64,000 nt of DNA from Erythrobacter sp. ANT-B3C2. Lineage in GTDB: Bacteria; Pseudomonadota; Alphaproteobacteria; Sphingomonadales; Sphingomonadaceae. The notes beneath the pieces are model-generated. The model was not told the DNA's origin. It was given only the letters and a program-made list of their open reading frames with translations, and ran no database searches. The stretch lies in assembly GCA_001683845.1 (NCBI GenBank), contig LXQI01000008.1, forward strand, positions 62,001-126,000. Direction: 5' to 3'. A program made the translations under genes and the position numbers. Each line of letters opens with the position of its first letter. The stretch's first letter is position 1. This document shows positions 14,500 through 25,715 of the stretch, one piece after another.

Positions 14500-15774
14500 A
14501 TGAAAAGGATCGCATTCGCCGCTTGCGCCTTGGCCGCGCTGACGGGCTGCACGGCCACCCGGCCGTTGAGCGAAATGGCGGTCGACAGCAACCACCTCGT
14601 CGCGGACACCGCCAACGAACAGACGCTGCTCAACATCCTGCGCGCCAAAGACCGGATGCCGATGCACTTCACCTCCTTCAAGGTGGTGAACGGCGACCTC
14701 TCGCTCTCCGCCTCGGCCGGGCTCGGGCTCGACTTTCCCGGCGATTCGCTCAGCCGCTCGTTCGGGGGGGACGGAGTGCTGGCGGGCAGCGACCTGGCCA
14801 CGGGAGGGCGGACCATCGCCCCCGCGATCGGCGCGGGGATCGAGACCAGCCCTGGCTTCGAGCTGGCGATCTACGACAATCAGGAATTCCAGCGCGGCGT
14901 GCTGATGCCGGTGCGCGAAAGCGTGATCGAATATTACCTGCAGAGCGGCTGGAAGCAGGATTTCCTCACCGCGCTACTGGTCGCCAAGCTGGAGGTGACC
15001 TTCCGCGACCCCGCCGGCGTGGTGCAGGGCAGCTTAACGCTGCGCAACGATCCGGATTCGGCCGGGCGGTTCGGCGAGCTGGTCAGCGCGATCAGGATGG
15101 TTCCCGGCGCGCGATCGGGCAGCACGACCGCGCTGATCGCGCTGGACCGGTTTGCGGGCAATCTCACGCTGGGCGATATCGAGCGGCTCGACGGCGACCG
15201 GTTCGACATCCAGAGTTTCGACCGGGCGCAGTGCGAACAGGAGGGCATCGCCAATTGCGAGCCCGGCACCTTCGTGGTGCGCAGGAGCCCCGGTTCGCGC
15301 GGGATCAGCTTCGAGGAGAGCGACAGCGAGGCTGCGCGGGCAGCCATGGCGCGCCTGATGCCGGAACGCGCCGCTGCCCTGTTCGCCGGGCGCGACTGCG
15401 CGGTCGATGGCTCGCAGCTCTGCCGGGCCGAGGACGAACAGGGCACCGTCGAGTACGAGTTCCTGCTGCGCGCGCCCGAGGGGATCCTCTATTTCCTCGG
15501 CTCCTACGTGCGCTGCGACATCGCGCCGGATTGCGAGCCCTACCGGCTGGGCGATGGCAGCAAGGTGATCGAGGTGATCGAAGGCCGCGCGGCCGATGCG
15601 CTGATCACCGCGCGGCACCGCGGGCGCAGCTATTCGTTGAGCGAGCCGGCCTATATTGGAGACGATCCCACCCATCGCGGCAGCCAGGCGGTGGTGCTGG
15701 TGCAGCAGCTGATCAACCTGCAGAAGAGCGCCGAGGCGCTGCCGGTCAGCTCCTCGATCCGCCTGCGGAACTGA
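14500..15774 (+). CDS. Large lipoprotein of unknown function
   Basis: A 424-residue protein with a lipoprotein signal (MKRIAFAACALAALTGCTA), so it should be anchored by the cysteine at residue 17. The N-terminal mature part reads NEQTLLNILRAKDRMPMHF, followed by a Gly/Ser-rich stretch (SASAGLGLDFPGDSLSRSF) that may form exposed beta strands. Later parts contain four cysteines in two near pairs (RDCAVDGSQLCRAEDE; RCDIAPDCEPY) that could form disulfides. I do not recognise an enzyme motif. A GGGAGAGG about 12 bases before the ATG can serve as ribosome site. It is divergent from the short gene before it. Confidence 0.75.
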   Translation: MKRIAFAACALAALTGCTATRPLSEMAVDSNHLVADTANEQTLLNILRAKDRMPMHFTSFKVVNGDLSLSASAGLGLDFPGDSLSRSFGGDGVLAGSDLATGGRTIAPAIGAGIETSPGFELAIYDNQEFQRGVLMPVRESVIEYYLQSGWKQDFLTALLVAKLEVTFRDPAGVVQGSLTLRNDPDSAGRFGELVSAIRMVPGARSGSTTALIALDRFAGNLTLGDIERLDGDRFDIQSFDRAQCEQEGIANCEPGTFVVRRSPGSRGISFEESDSEAARAAMARLMPERAAALFAGRDCAVDGSQLCRAEDEQGTVEYEFLLRAPEGILYFLGSYVRCDIAPDCEPYRLGDGSKVIEVIEGRAADALITARHRGRSYSLSEPAYIGDDPTHRGSQAVVLVQQLINLQKSAEALPVSSSIRLRN

Positions 15775-15832
15775 AGCCGATACCCGCGCAACGGGAGTGG
15801 CCCGGGGCGGGTTCAGTGCTAGTTTCAGCCGC

Positions 15833-16372
15833 ATGGCCCATCGCCTGTTCGTCGCAATCCGGCTGCCAGATCAGGTGCGCGAGCGCCTGCTCGATGCGAT
15901 GGAGGGGCTCGAGGGCGCGCGCTGGCTCGACGAGGAGCACCTGCACCTGACCCTGCGCTTTGTGGGCGAACTGGAAACCCCGCAGGCCAACGAGCTGGCG
16001 GATGCGCTCCGTCCGATCGACTCGCCCGGGTTCGAGCTGGAAGTGGCGGGCTTCGGGCATTTCGAACGCAAGGGACGGCCCTATGCGCTATGGGCGCGCG
16101 TGCCGCTGGTGCCGGGGCTCGAGCAGCTGCGGCAGAAGGTGGAGCATGCCTGTGCCGCCATTGGCCTGCCGCGCGAGACGCGCAGGTTCCTGCCGCATGT
16201 CACGCTCGCACGGCTGAATGCCGGCACCGGGCCGGTGGGCGGCTGGCTGGCGGTGCACGGTGCGCTCAGGGCCGGTCCCTGGCACGTACGCGCCATGTCG
16301 CTGTACAAGAGTCATCTCGGGCAGAGTGGCGCTAGCTACGAGGAGGTGACCCGCTACCCCTTCGGGAACTGA
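15833..16372 (+). CDS. thpR: RNA 2',3'-cyclic phosphodiesterase (2H family)
   Basis: A 179-residue protein of the LigT/ThpR 2H phosphoesterase family, which hydrolyses 2',3'-cyclic phosphodiester ends of RNA. Both catalytic HxTx motifs are present: HLTLRFVGE at about residue 43 and HVTLARLN at about residue 122. The start at ATG 15833 gives MAHRLFVAIRLPDQVRERL, a typical family N-terminus. The C-terminal SLYKSHLGQSGASYEEVTRYP also fits. It is on its own, with about 60 bases after the lipoprotein gene. Confidence 0.92.
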   Translation: MAHRLFVAIRLPDQVRERLLDAMEGLEGARWLDEEHLHLTLRFVGELETPQANELADALRPIDSPGFELEVAGFGHFERKGRPYALWARVPLVPGLEQLRQKVEHACAAIGLPRETRRFLPHVTLARLNAGTGPVGGWLAVHGALRAGPWHVRAMSLYKSHLGQSGASYEEVTRYPFGN

Positions 16373-16833
16373 GCGCCTTCGTACCCCGTGAGGCGTTCAG
16401 GCGTGGCGGGCTTCTCGCATCTTAACCGCATCTTAGCCTCGCGCTCGTAACGCGGCGACGAGCTCCCGGGCTCCACAAACCATTCCGACAGGATGCCGCT
16501 CATGTCACCGCGTTTTGCTGCCCCGCTCGGGCGGTTCGCTCCATTGCCAACCTTGGGTGCCGATCGTCCGCTGCCACGCTCTGCGGCGAGCGACCATGCG
16601 CCCGGGGGGCTGACGCAAGTGGCCAGACATGCGGCGCTGCGGCGTTTGGCCAGCCATGGCAGGGCGGCTCCCCCTGCTCGCCTGCGCCCCGAGGCAGCGC
16701 GGTTCTGCGAGCTTGCTGCGCATGAGCATCGGCAGTCGATCGGCGGGCAGCCCGAAACTGGCGTGGCGGGTCGCGCCGTGCCCTTGTCCGCAGTGAGCCG
16801 CTAGCCATTTCGCCGCTGGCTGGCTCTGCGGGC
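16373..16833. other. Intergenic region, possible CtrA-like site, no convincing gene
   Basis: About 460 bases between thpR and the GGDEF-EAL gene. A TTAA-N7-TTAG sequence (16422-16436) is one base from the CtrA consensus TTAA-N7-TTAA. An open frame at 16493-16804 has Arg/Ala/Pro-rich composition typical of chance frames in GC-rich DNA. I see no tRNA or clear terminator. Confidence 0.4.
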
Positions 16834-18870
16834 ATGAGCATCATCGGCCGCTCTGGGGCAGCGCTCGTCCCTTCAACCGCACCTGCGCCCGGCGCTTTCG
16901 AGGGCAGGGCAAAACCATCGTCTCGCTTCGGGTTGCGCCATTTCGCCGGCTTCCTCGCCCATGACCCGCGCAACGAGCAGGTGCGGGCCAAGTTGGTGGA
17001 TACGCTCTATAGTGACCCCTCCACGATGCTGCTGGGCGCGCTGTGCGGTATTGCCGCCAGCCTTACCGCGGCACTTGCCACTCAGGACCCGCAGCTGATC
17101 GCCGGGGCTGTCGCGATGGTGCTGATCGGCCTGTGGCGGGTGCTCCTCGCCTATCGGATCGCTTATGCGCCCCGCCCCCGCTGCGCCCGGCGCCTCGAAT
17201 TGCTGTACGAGACCGGCGCCTTCAGCTGGGCGCTCGTTTCCGGGCTGATCGGCGCGCGCACCTTGTTTCTCCCCGCGGCCCCGCCGCACCTCGAAGCGTT
17301 GATGATCGGCTATGTGCTCGCCTCTGGAACCGCGATCTCGGCTCGCAATGCCGGTCGCCCGTTAGTGGCGATCGGGCAACTGGTGCTGACCACGGCTCCG
17401 GTGCTGGTCGCCTGCTTTGTGGTGGCAACGCTGCCGCTGCTGGTGCTCGGCATCTGCATCGCGCTTGTGTTGGCGGGTGTGGTTTCCATCACCCTGAGCG
17501 TGTTCCGCACCCTGCGCGAACAGATCATCGCCGCAGAGACGAGCGCCCTAATGGCCGAGCGGATGCGCGCGCTTGCCCGGACCGACGCAGTAACCGGGCT
17601 GATCAACCGGACGGGGCTCAACGATGATCTCAATGTCATCCTGGCCGGGCTGCCGGCCGGCGGGCGGCTGGCGTTGTTCTGGTTCGATCTCGATCGCTTC
17701 AAGGAGATCAACGATACGCTGGGCCATCCGGTCGGAGACGGCGTGCTCAGCGAAATCGGTTCGCGGTTGCGCCAGTGTGCCCCGGCAGGAGCGGTGGTGG
17801 CGCGGTTCGGTGGCGATGAGTTCGTCATCGCCGCGCAGGTCTCGGGGTGCATCGAGGCAGAGCATTTGGCCGAAGAGCTGCACCGCGAGGTCTCCCGGCC
17901 GATGCGCATCTCGGGCCACCGGATCGACGGCGGCTCCTCGCTCGGCGTCGCGATCCTGCCGGACGATGCGTTCGACATCGAGACCTTGCTGCAGCGGTCC
18001 GATACTGCGCTGTACGATGCCAAGGTCCGGGGACGCGGGCAGGTGCGCTTCTTCGATACGGCGATGAGTCGCAAGCTGGTGCGCCGCAAGGAGATCGAAC
18101 GGGAGCTGCGCGCCGCCATCCAGCGCGAGGAGCTGTCGGTCTTCTTCCAGCCGGTCGTCAGCCTCGCAACCGGCCGCATCTGCTGCTTCGAGGCACTGGT
18201 GCGGTGGTTCCACCCTGAGAAGGGCGAGCTGTTGCCCGGCGAGTTCGTGCAGGTGGCCGAGGAGAGCGGGGTGATCATCACGCTCGGCAACTGGATTACC
18301 ATGCAGGCGGCGCGGGCATGCGCCACCTGGCCGGAGGACATCACGGTGGCGGTCAATCTCTCGCCCCTGCAAATCCGCGCGCCCGGCGCGGCGCTGGCGA
18401 TCCTCGCTGCCTTGCGTGACACGGGGCTTGACCCGCGCCGGCTCGAGCTGGAGGTGACGGAGAGCCTGCTGCTCGACGACGACGCCAACACCGTGCGGTT
18501 TATCGAGGATCTTTCCAGCGCGGGCGTCCGCTTTGCACTCGATGATTTTGGGACCGGCTATTCCTCGCTGCACTACATCAAGAAGTTCCCCTTCAGTAAG
18601 ATCAAGATCGATCGCAGCTTCGTTTCCGGGCCCGATACCGGGCGCAAAAGCGATGCGATCATCCGCGCGGTGGCCGGGATGGGCGCGACACTGGGCATGG
18701 AAATTGTCGCCGAAGGGCTCGAGACGCTCGAGCAGGTGCAAACGGTTCGCTGGGCGGGCTGCACTCTTGGTCAAGGCTACTATTTCAGCCGCGCGGTACC
18801 CGAAGACGGGGTCACGATGATGTTGGCAGACGAGATGGCCGAAGGCGGGATATCGCGGATCGCTCGCTGA
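16834..18870 (+). CDS. Membrane GGDEF-EAL protein (cyclic-di-GMP turnover)
   Basis: A 678-residue bifunctional-type protein. After about 60 cytoplasmic residues come several membrane segments (about residues 68-230). The GGDEF domain follows, with DAVTGLINRTGL, FDLDRFKEINDTLGHPVGD and an intact RFGGDEF near residue 326. The EAL domain has an intact FEALVRWFHP near residue 452, ELEVTESLLLDD, the DDFGTGYSSLHYIKKFPFSKIKID core and IVAEGLET. Both active-site motifs look complete, so it could make or degrade c-di-GMP. The signal sensed by the membrane part is unknown. The ATG lacks a strong ribosome site. Confidence 0.92.
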   Translation: MSIIGRSGAALVPSTAPAPGAFEGRAKPSSRFGLRHFAGFLAHDPRNEQVRAKLVDTLYSDPSTMLLGALCGIAASLTAALATQDPQLIAGAVAMVLIGLWRVLLAYRIAYAPRPRCARRLELLYETGAFSWALVSGLIGARTLFLPAAPPHLEALMIGYVLASGTAISARNAGRPLVAIGQLVLTTAPVLVACFVVATLPLLVLGICIALVLAGVVSITLSVFRTLREQIIAAETSALMAERMRALARTDAVTGLINRTGLNDDLNVILAGLPAGGRLALFWFDLDRFKEINDTLGHPVGDGVLSEIGSRLRQCAPAGAVVARFGGDEFVIAAQVSGCIEAEHLAEELHREVSRPMRISGHRIDGGSSLGVAILPDDAFDIETLLQRSDTALYDAKVRGRGQVRFFDTAMSRKLVRRKEIERELRAAIQREELSVFFQPVVSLATGRICCFEALVRWFHPEKGELLPGEFVQVAEESGVIITLGNWITMQAARACATWPEDITVAVNLSPLQIRAPGAALAILAALRDTGLDPRRLELEVTESLLLDDDANTVRFIEDLSSAGVRFALDDFGTGYSSLHYIKKFPFSKIKIDRSFVSGPDTGRKSDAIIRAVAGMGATLGMEIVAEGLETLEQVQTVRWAGCTLGQGYYFSRAVPEDGVTMMLADEMAEGGISRIAR

Positions 18871-18983
18871 GCTTAACGCAGTCACCAAGCTCGTTGCTTT
18901 TTCTAATGTTCTTGCGATGCAGTTGCAGCTGACACATCGCGCCTCCGTGGCTTCTACCGATTGCGGTTGCAAACGGATTGGTC

Positions 18984-20534
<1,551 letters not shown>

Positions 20535-20538
<4 letters not shown>

Positions 20539-21425
20539 GCATCCTCGTCGACCGGAACACCAAGGTCATCACCCAAGGCATGACCGGCGAGACCGGCACG
20601 TTCCACACGCAGCAGGCGCTCGATTACGGCACGCAGATGGTCGCCGGGGTTACGCCCGGAAAGGGCGGGCAGACGCATATCGGCCTGCCGGTCTATAACA
20701 GCGTGGCCGAGGCGAAGCACGCCACCGGCGCCACTGCGAGTGTGGTCTATGTGCCACCGCCTTTCGCCGCGGATTCGATCCTGGAGGCGATCGATGCGCA
20801 GATCGAGCTGATCGTCGCGATTACCGAGGGCATTCCGGTGCTCGACATGGTGCGCGTGAAGCGGGCGCTCTCCGGCAGCAAGTCGCAGCTGATCGGCCCG
20901 AATTGCCCCGGCGTGCTGACGCCCGGCGAGTGCAAGATCGGCATCATGCCCGGCTCCATCTTCAAGCAGGGCACCGTGGGCGTCGTCAGCCGCTCGGGTA
21001 CGCTAACCTACGAAGCGGTGTTCCAGACGACCAACATCGGCCTCGGGCAGACCACCGCAGTGGGCATCGGCGGCGATCCGGTGAACGGCACCAGCTTCAT
21101 CGACGTGCTCGAACTGTTCCTGCGCGACGATGCCACCAAGTCGATCATCATGATCGGCGAGATCGGCGGCAGCGCGGAGGAAGAGGCGGCGCAGTTCATC
21201 AAGGACGAAGCCAAACGTGGATGGCACAAGCCGATGGTCGGCTTCATCGCCGGCCGCACTGCGCCTCCGGGCCGGCGCATGGGCCATGCGGGTGCCATCG
21301 TCAGCGGCGGCCAAGGCGGTGCCGACGAGAAGATCGCGGCGATGGAGGAGGCCGGGATCAGGGTCGCCGCCAGTCCCAGCGAACTGGGTACCACGCTCGA
21401 TGCGCTGCTCAGGGAACTCGCCTGA
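20535..21425 (+). CDS. sucD: Succinate-CoA ligase, alpha subunit
   Basis: A 296-residue subunit that carries the phospho-histidine of succinyl-CoA synthetase. Seen: an N-terminal CoA-binding fold ([20 protein letters not shown]), [19 protein letters not shown] in the middle, [11 protein letters not shown], and the active-site histidine in [16 protein letters not shown]. Its start overlaps the end of the small lipoprotein gene by 4 bases. The beta subunit (sucC) that must partner it is not in this window, so the two subunits are coded apart. sucA follows after 50 bases. Confidence 0.96.
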
Positions 21426-21475
21426 ACGCCAAGCAGCAGGGGTCCTGGGGGCAGGAAACCGACAAGGAATGCCCG

Positions 21476-24355
21476 ATGGGTAACGAAGCGCGACAATTAA
21501 TCCCTGAACTCGCCGCGCAGGATGGGCCGCAGCAGGGCCCATCCTGGGCGAATTCAAAGTGGCCGCAGGTGGGCGATGGCACCGACGATCTGACGCTCGC
21601 GCTCGATCCGACCCAGATGACCATCGCGGTCAAGGAAGCGGCGGCCAAGGCCGGCAAGCAGTTCGATGCCAGTGCCATCGAGCAGGCGGCGGGCGATTCC
21701 ATCCGGGCGATGCTGCTGATCCGCACCTACCGGGTGCGCGGGCACCTCGCGGCCGATCTCGATCCGCTCGGCCTCTCCCAGCGCGAGCTGCCCGAGGATC
21801 TCAAGCTCGAATGGCACGGTTTCACCGGCGCCGCGCTCGACCGCGAGGTGTATCTCGGCGGCAATCTTGGGCTCGATTGGGTGACGCCGCGCGAATTGTG
21901 CGACATCCTGCGCAAGAATTATTGCGGCCATGTGGGCTGCGAATACATGCACATCGCCGATGTCGACGAGCGGCGCTTCCTGCAGGATCGGATCGAAGGG
22001 CCGGGCAAGGTCATCCAGTTCACCCCCGCGGGCAAGCGCGCCATCTTGCAGGCGGTGATCCGTGGCGAGGGATACGAGAATTTCCTCGGCAAGAAGTACG
22101 TCGGCACCAAACGCTTCGGGCTCGATGGGGGGGAAAGCATGATCCCCGCGCTCGAGGCGATCATCAAATATGGCGGCGCTCTGGGCGTGCGCGAAATCGT
22201 CTACGGCATGGCGCATCGCGGGCGGCTGAACATCCTCGCCAATGTGATGGCAAAACCCTACAAGGTGATCTTCCACGAGTTCTCGGGCGGCAGCGCCAAC
22301 CCGGAGGATGTCGGCGGATCGGGAGACGTTAAGTACCATCTGGGCACCAGCACCGATCGCGAGTTCGACGGGGTGAAGGTGCACATGAGCCTGATGCCCA
22401 ACCCCAGCCACCTCGAGGCGGTGAACCCGGTGGTGCTCGGCAAGTCCCGCGCGCAGCAGGCGATCCGCGACGATCTCTCCAAGCACGAGCAGGTCCTGCC
22501 GGTGCTGATCCACGGCGATGCCGCGTTCGCCGGGCAGGGCATCGTGTGGGAGTGCCTCGGCTTTTCGGGCGTGCGCGGATACGACACCGGCGGCTGCATC
22601 CACTTCATCATCAACAACCAGATCGGCTTCACCACCTCGCCCCAGTTCGCGCGCTCGAGCCCCTATCCCTCGGACGTGGCCAAGGGAGTCCAGGCACCGA
22701 TCCTGCACGTCAACGGAGACGATCCGGAGGCGGTGACCTTCGCTTGCAAGCTGGCGATCGAATATCGCCAGCGCTTCAAGCGCGATATCGTGATCGACAT
22801 GTGGTGCTATCGCCGCTTCGGCCACAACGAGGGCGACGAGCCGAGCTTCACCCAGCCGCTGATGTATTCGCAGATCCGCGCCCACCCCCGCGTGAGCGAG
22901 AGCTATTCCGAGCGTTTGAACGCCGAATCCGTGATCGATGCCGATACCGCGCCCGCGATGCGTGCCGAGTTCGAAGCGCTGCTGGCTGAGGAGTTCGAGG
23001 CTGCCAAGTCGTACCGCCCGAACGAGGCGGACTGGTTCTCCGGCCGCTGGAGCGGCCTGCACAAGCCGGCCGATCCGGAAACCGCGCGCCGGAACGTCGA
23101 CACCGCGGTCTCGCCCAAGCTGTTCGACAGCCTCGGCCGCACCTTGACGACCATCCCCGATGACCTGAGCGCCCACAAGACGCTGGCGCGGGTAATCGAG
23201 GGGCGGCGCAAGAGCTTCGAAAGCGGCGAGGGGTTCGACTGGGCGACGGCCGAGGCGCTCGCCTTCGGCAGCCTGGTGATGGAAGGGTTCGGCGTGCGCC
23301 TGTCCGGGCAGGATTCGAGCCGCGGCACGTTCAGCCAGCGCCATGCGAGCTGGATCGACCAGACCGACGAGCGCAAATACGTGCCGCTCTCGATCTTGCC
23401 GCACGGCAAGTTCGAAGTGTACGACAGCCCGCTCTCCGAATACGGCGTGCTAGGTTTCGAATATGGGTTTGCCCTGGCCGACCCCAAGACGCTGGTGCTG
23501 TGGGAAGCGCAGTTCGGCGATTTCGTCAACGGCGCGCAGATCATCATCGACCAGTTCATCGTCTCGGGCGAGGCCAAGTGGTTGCGGGCCAACGGGCTCG
23601 TGATGCTGTTGCCGCACGGCTACGAAGGGCAGGGTCCGGAGCATTCCTCGGCCCGGCTGGAGCGCTTCCTGCAGCTGTGTGCCGACGACAATATCCAGGT
23701 GTGCAACATCACCGAGCCGGCCAATTACTTCCACGTCCTGCGCCGGCAGATGCTGCGGCCGTTCCGCAAGCCGCTGGTGATCATGACCCCCAAGTCGCTG
23801 CTGCGCCACCCGCTGGCCAAGAGCGCCGCGGCGGATTTCCAGGGCGAGAGCCACTTCCGGCGGCTGATCTCCGATCCTGCGGGCATCACGGACGAGAAGG
23901 TCCGCCGCCTGGTGCTATGTTCGGGCAAGGTGTTCTACGACCTGCTCGAATTGCGCGACCAGGAGCGGCTGGAAGATGTCGCGATCGTGCGGGTCGAGCA
24001 GATCTACCCGTTCCCCGGCGAGCCCCTGGCCGCCCGCCTCCGCCGCCTGACGGCGCTGAAGGAGGTGGTGTGGTGCCAGGAAGAGCCGAGGAACAACGGC
24101 GCCTGGTACTTTGTGCAAAGCCCGATCGAGCAAGCCCTGTGCGATGCCGGCCACGGCGGAAAGCGCCCCCTGTATGCCGGGCGCGAGGCCGCGGCCTCGC
24201 CCGCCACCGGCCTTGCCAGCCGGCACAAGGAGCAGCAGGAAGCGCTGGTCTCGCTCGCGCTTGGCCTGACGGATGACGGCGCGGCGAAGCGCGGCATGAT
24301 GCAGCAGGCCGGGTGCCAGGAACCCGCAGCCAAGGAGCCTCAGCATGGGCAGTGA
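21476..24355 (+). CDS. sucA: 2-oxoglutarate dehydrogenase E1 component
   Basis: A 959-residue thiamine-diphosphate enzyme that decarboxylates 2-oxoglutarate and succinylates the lipoyl arm of SucB. Seen: [15 protein letters not shown] near the N-terminus, [14 protein letters not shown], the thiamine-diphosphate segment [10 protein letters not shown] followed by [20 protein letters not shown], and [10 protein letters not shown] in the second half. The start at ATG 21476 follows AAGGAAT; the frame is open far upstream through sucD, which is a shadow. It overlaps sucB by 11 bases, so E1 and E2 are translationally coupled. Confidence 0.96.
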   Translation: MGNEARQLIPELAAQDGPQQGPSWANSKWPQVGDGTDDLTLALDPTQMTIAVKEAAAKAGKQFDASAIEQAAGDSIRAMLLIRTYRVRGHLAADLDPLGLSQRELPEDLKLEWHGFTGAALDREVYLGGNLGLDWVTPRELCDILRKNYCGHVGCEYMHIADVDERRFLQDRIEGPGKVIQFTPAGKRAILQAVIRGEGYENFLGKKYVGTKRFGLDGGESMIPALEAIIKYGGALGVREIVYGMAHRGRLNILANVMAKPYKVIFHEFSGGSANPEDVGGSGDVKYHLGTSTDREFDGVKVHMSLMPNPSHLEAVNPVVLGKSRAQQAIRDDLSKHEQVLPVLIHGDAAFAGQGIVWECLGFSGVRGYDTGGCIHFIINNQIGFTTSPQFARSSPYPSDVAKGVQAPILHVNGDDPEAVTFACKLAIEYRQRFKRDIVIDMWCYRRFGHNEGDEPSFTQPLMYSQIRAHPRVSESYSERLNAESVIDADTAPAMRAEFEALLAEEFEAAKSYRPNEADWFSGRWSGLHKPADPETARRNVDTAVSPKLFDSLGRTLTTIPDDLSAHKTLARVIEGRRKSFESGEGFDWATAEALAFGSLVMEGFGVRLSGQDSSRGTFSQRHASWIDQTDERKYVPLSILPHGKFEVYDSPLSEYGVLGFEYGFALADPKTLVLWEAQFGDFVNGAQIIIDQFIVSGEAKWLRANGLVMLLPHGYEGQGPEHSSARLERFLQLCADDNIQVCNITEPANYFHVLRRQMLRPFRKPLVIMTPKSLLRHPLAKSAAADFQGESHFRRLISDPAGITDEKVRRLVLCSGKVFYDLLELRDQERLEDVAIVRVEQIYPFPGEPLAARLRRLTALKEVVWCQEEPRNNGAWYFVQSPIEQALCDAGHGGKRPLYAGREAAASPATGLASRHKEQQEALVSLALGLTDDGAAKRGMMQQAGCQEPAAKEPQHGQ

Positions 24356-25652
24356 AGTCAAGGTCCCAACTCTGGGGGAATCGGTCACCGAGGCGACCAT
24401 CGGCGAGTGGCTGAAGAAGCCCGGCGAGCCAGTGGCGCTTGACGAGCCGATCGCCAGCCTGGAGACCGACAAGGTGGCGGTCGAAGTCCCCTCCCCCATC
24501 GCCGGAACGATGGGCGAGTACCGCGTGCAGGTTGGTGAAACCGTGGAGGTCGGCGCGGTGATCGCGACGATCGAGGAAGGCGGCGGCCAGGCCGGCCCCG
24601 AGAACACCCGTCCGCGAGACGAGGCCGATGCGATCGCTCCCGCCCCCTCGCCAGCCCCCGCGCCGGCGCCGGCTCCCGCGTCGCCGCCATCCGCATCGGC
24701 ATCCGATCCGGAATCCGCTTCGGTCGAGGGGGGCGAGGATTCGACGCAGACCCTCTCACCATCCGTGCGCCGTGCGGTGCTCGAGCACGGGCTGGACCCT
24801 AGCTCGATCAAGGGCACCGGCCGCGATGGGCGGCTGACCAAGGAAGACGTGCTCGCCGCCGCTGAAGCCAAGCGCGCCAGCCCCGCTCCATCCCCAGCAT
24901 CGTCCACGATCGCTGCCTCGCCACCCGCAGCCTCGCCGGGCGCCGGCCGGGAGCGGCGCGAAGAGCGGGTAAAGATGACCCGCCTCAGGCAGACCATCGC
25001 CCGGCGGCTGAAAGGCGCGCAGGAAGAAGCCGCGCTGCTGACCACCTTCAACGATTGCGACATGAGCGCGGTGATCGAAGCGCGCGAGGCCTACAAGGAT
25101 CTGTTCGCCCAGAAGCACGGGATCAAGCTGGGCTTCATGAGCTTCTTCGCCAAGGCCGCCTGCCTGGCGCTGAAGGACGTGCCCTCGGTCAATGCCCGGC
25201 TGGAAGGCGATGAGATCGTCTACCACAATTACGTCGACATCTCGGTCGCGGTTAGCGCCCCCAATGGCTTGGTGGTGCCGGTGGTGCGCGATGCCGATTC
25301 GATGAGCTTCGCGCAGATCGAGCAGGCAATCGCCGGCTTCGGCAAGAAGGCCAAGGAGGGCGCGCTGACCATGGCCGACATGGCCGGCGGCACCGTCACC
25401 ATCTCCAACGGCGGCGTGTTCGGCAGCCTGATGAGCACGCCGATCGTCAACCCGCCGCAGAGCGCGGTGCTCGGCCTGCACCGGATCGAGGACCGGCCGG
25501 TGGCCCGTGACGGCCAGGTGGTGATCCGGCCGATGATGTACCTGGCGCTGACCTACGACCACCGGATCATCGACGGGAAGGAGGGCGTCACCGCGCTCAG
25601 GATCATCAAGGAGGCGATCGAGGATCCCATGCGCTTGCTGATCGACCTGTGA
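24345..25652 (+). CDS. sucB: Dihydrolipoyllysine-residue succinyltransferase (2-oxoglutarate dehydrogenase E2)
   Basis: A 435-residue acyltransferase core of the 2-oxoglutarate dehydrogenase complex. One lipoyl domain (residues 1-78) has the lipoylated Lys43 in [10 protein letters not shown]. An Ala/Pro-rich flexible linker follows (about 95-120), then the peripheral subunit-binding domain ([20 protein letters not shown]), a second Ala/Pro-rich linker, and the catalytic domain ending in [17 protein letters not shown] with the catalytic His-x-x-x-Asp. Length and order are standard. It is followed by lpd after 63 bases. Confidence 0.96.
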   Translation: MGSEVKVPTLGESVTEATIGEWLKKPGEPVALDEPIASLETDKVAVEVPSPIAGTMGEYRVQVGETVEVGAVIATIEEGGGQAGPENTRPRDEADAIAPAPSPAPAPAPAPASPPSASASDPESASVEGGEDSTQTLSPSVRRAVLEHGLDPSSIKGTGRDGRLTKEDVLAAAEAKRASPAPSPASSTIAASPPAASPGAGRERREERVKMTRLRQTIARRLKGAQEEAALLTTFNDCDMSAVIEAREAYKDLFAQKHGIKLGFMSFFAKAACLALKDVPSVNARLEGDEIVYHNYVDISVAVSAPNGLVVPVVRDADSMSFAQIEQAIAGFGKKAKEGALTMADMAGGTVTISNGGVFGSLMSTPIVNPPQSAVLGLHRIEDRPVARDGQVVIRPMMYLALTYDHRIIDGKEGVTALRIIKEAIEDPMRLLIDL

Positions 25653-25715
25653 GGCCGTTCGCGCCGCTACACACCGACATGAGAGAGGAGCCGGCGCCCG
25701 CCGGTCGACCAGACA

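Noticed and set aside
14142-15950. 602-codon plus-strand frame
   Set aside because: Overlaps the lipoprotein gene in another frame; Arg-rich composition without motifs.
16493-16804. 103-codon plus-strand frame between thpR and the GGDEF-EAL gene
   Set aside because: Ala/Arg/Pro-rich and without recognisable folds or a strong ribosome site; chance frames of this size are frequent in this GC-rich window.
21554-23404. 616-codon minus-strand frame across sucA
   Set aside because: Antisense to sucA with conserved thiamine-diphosphate motifs; no family motif in its own translation.
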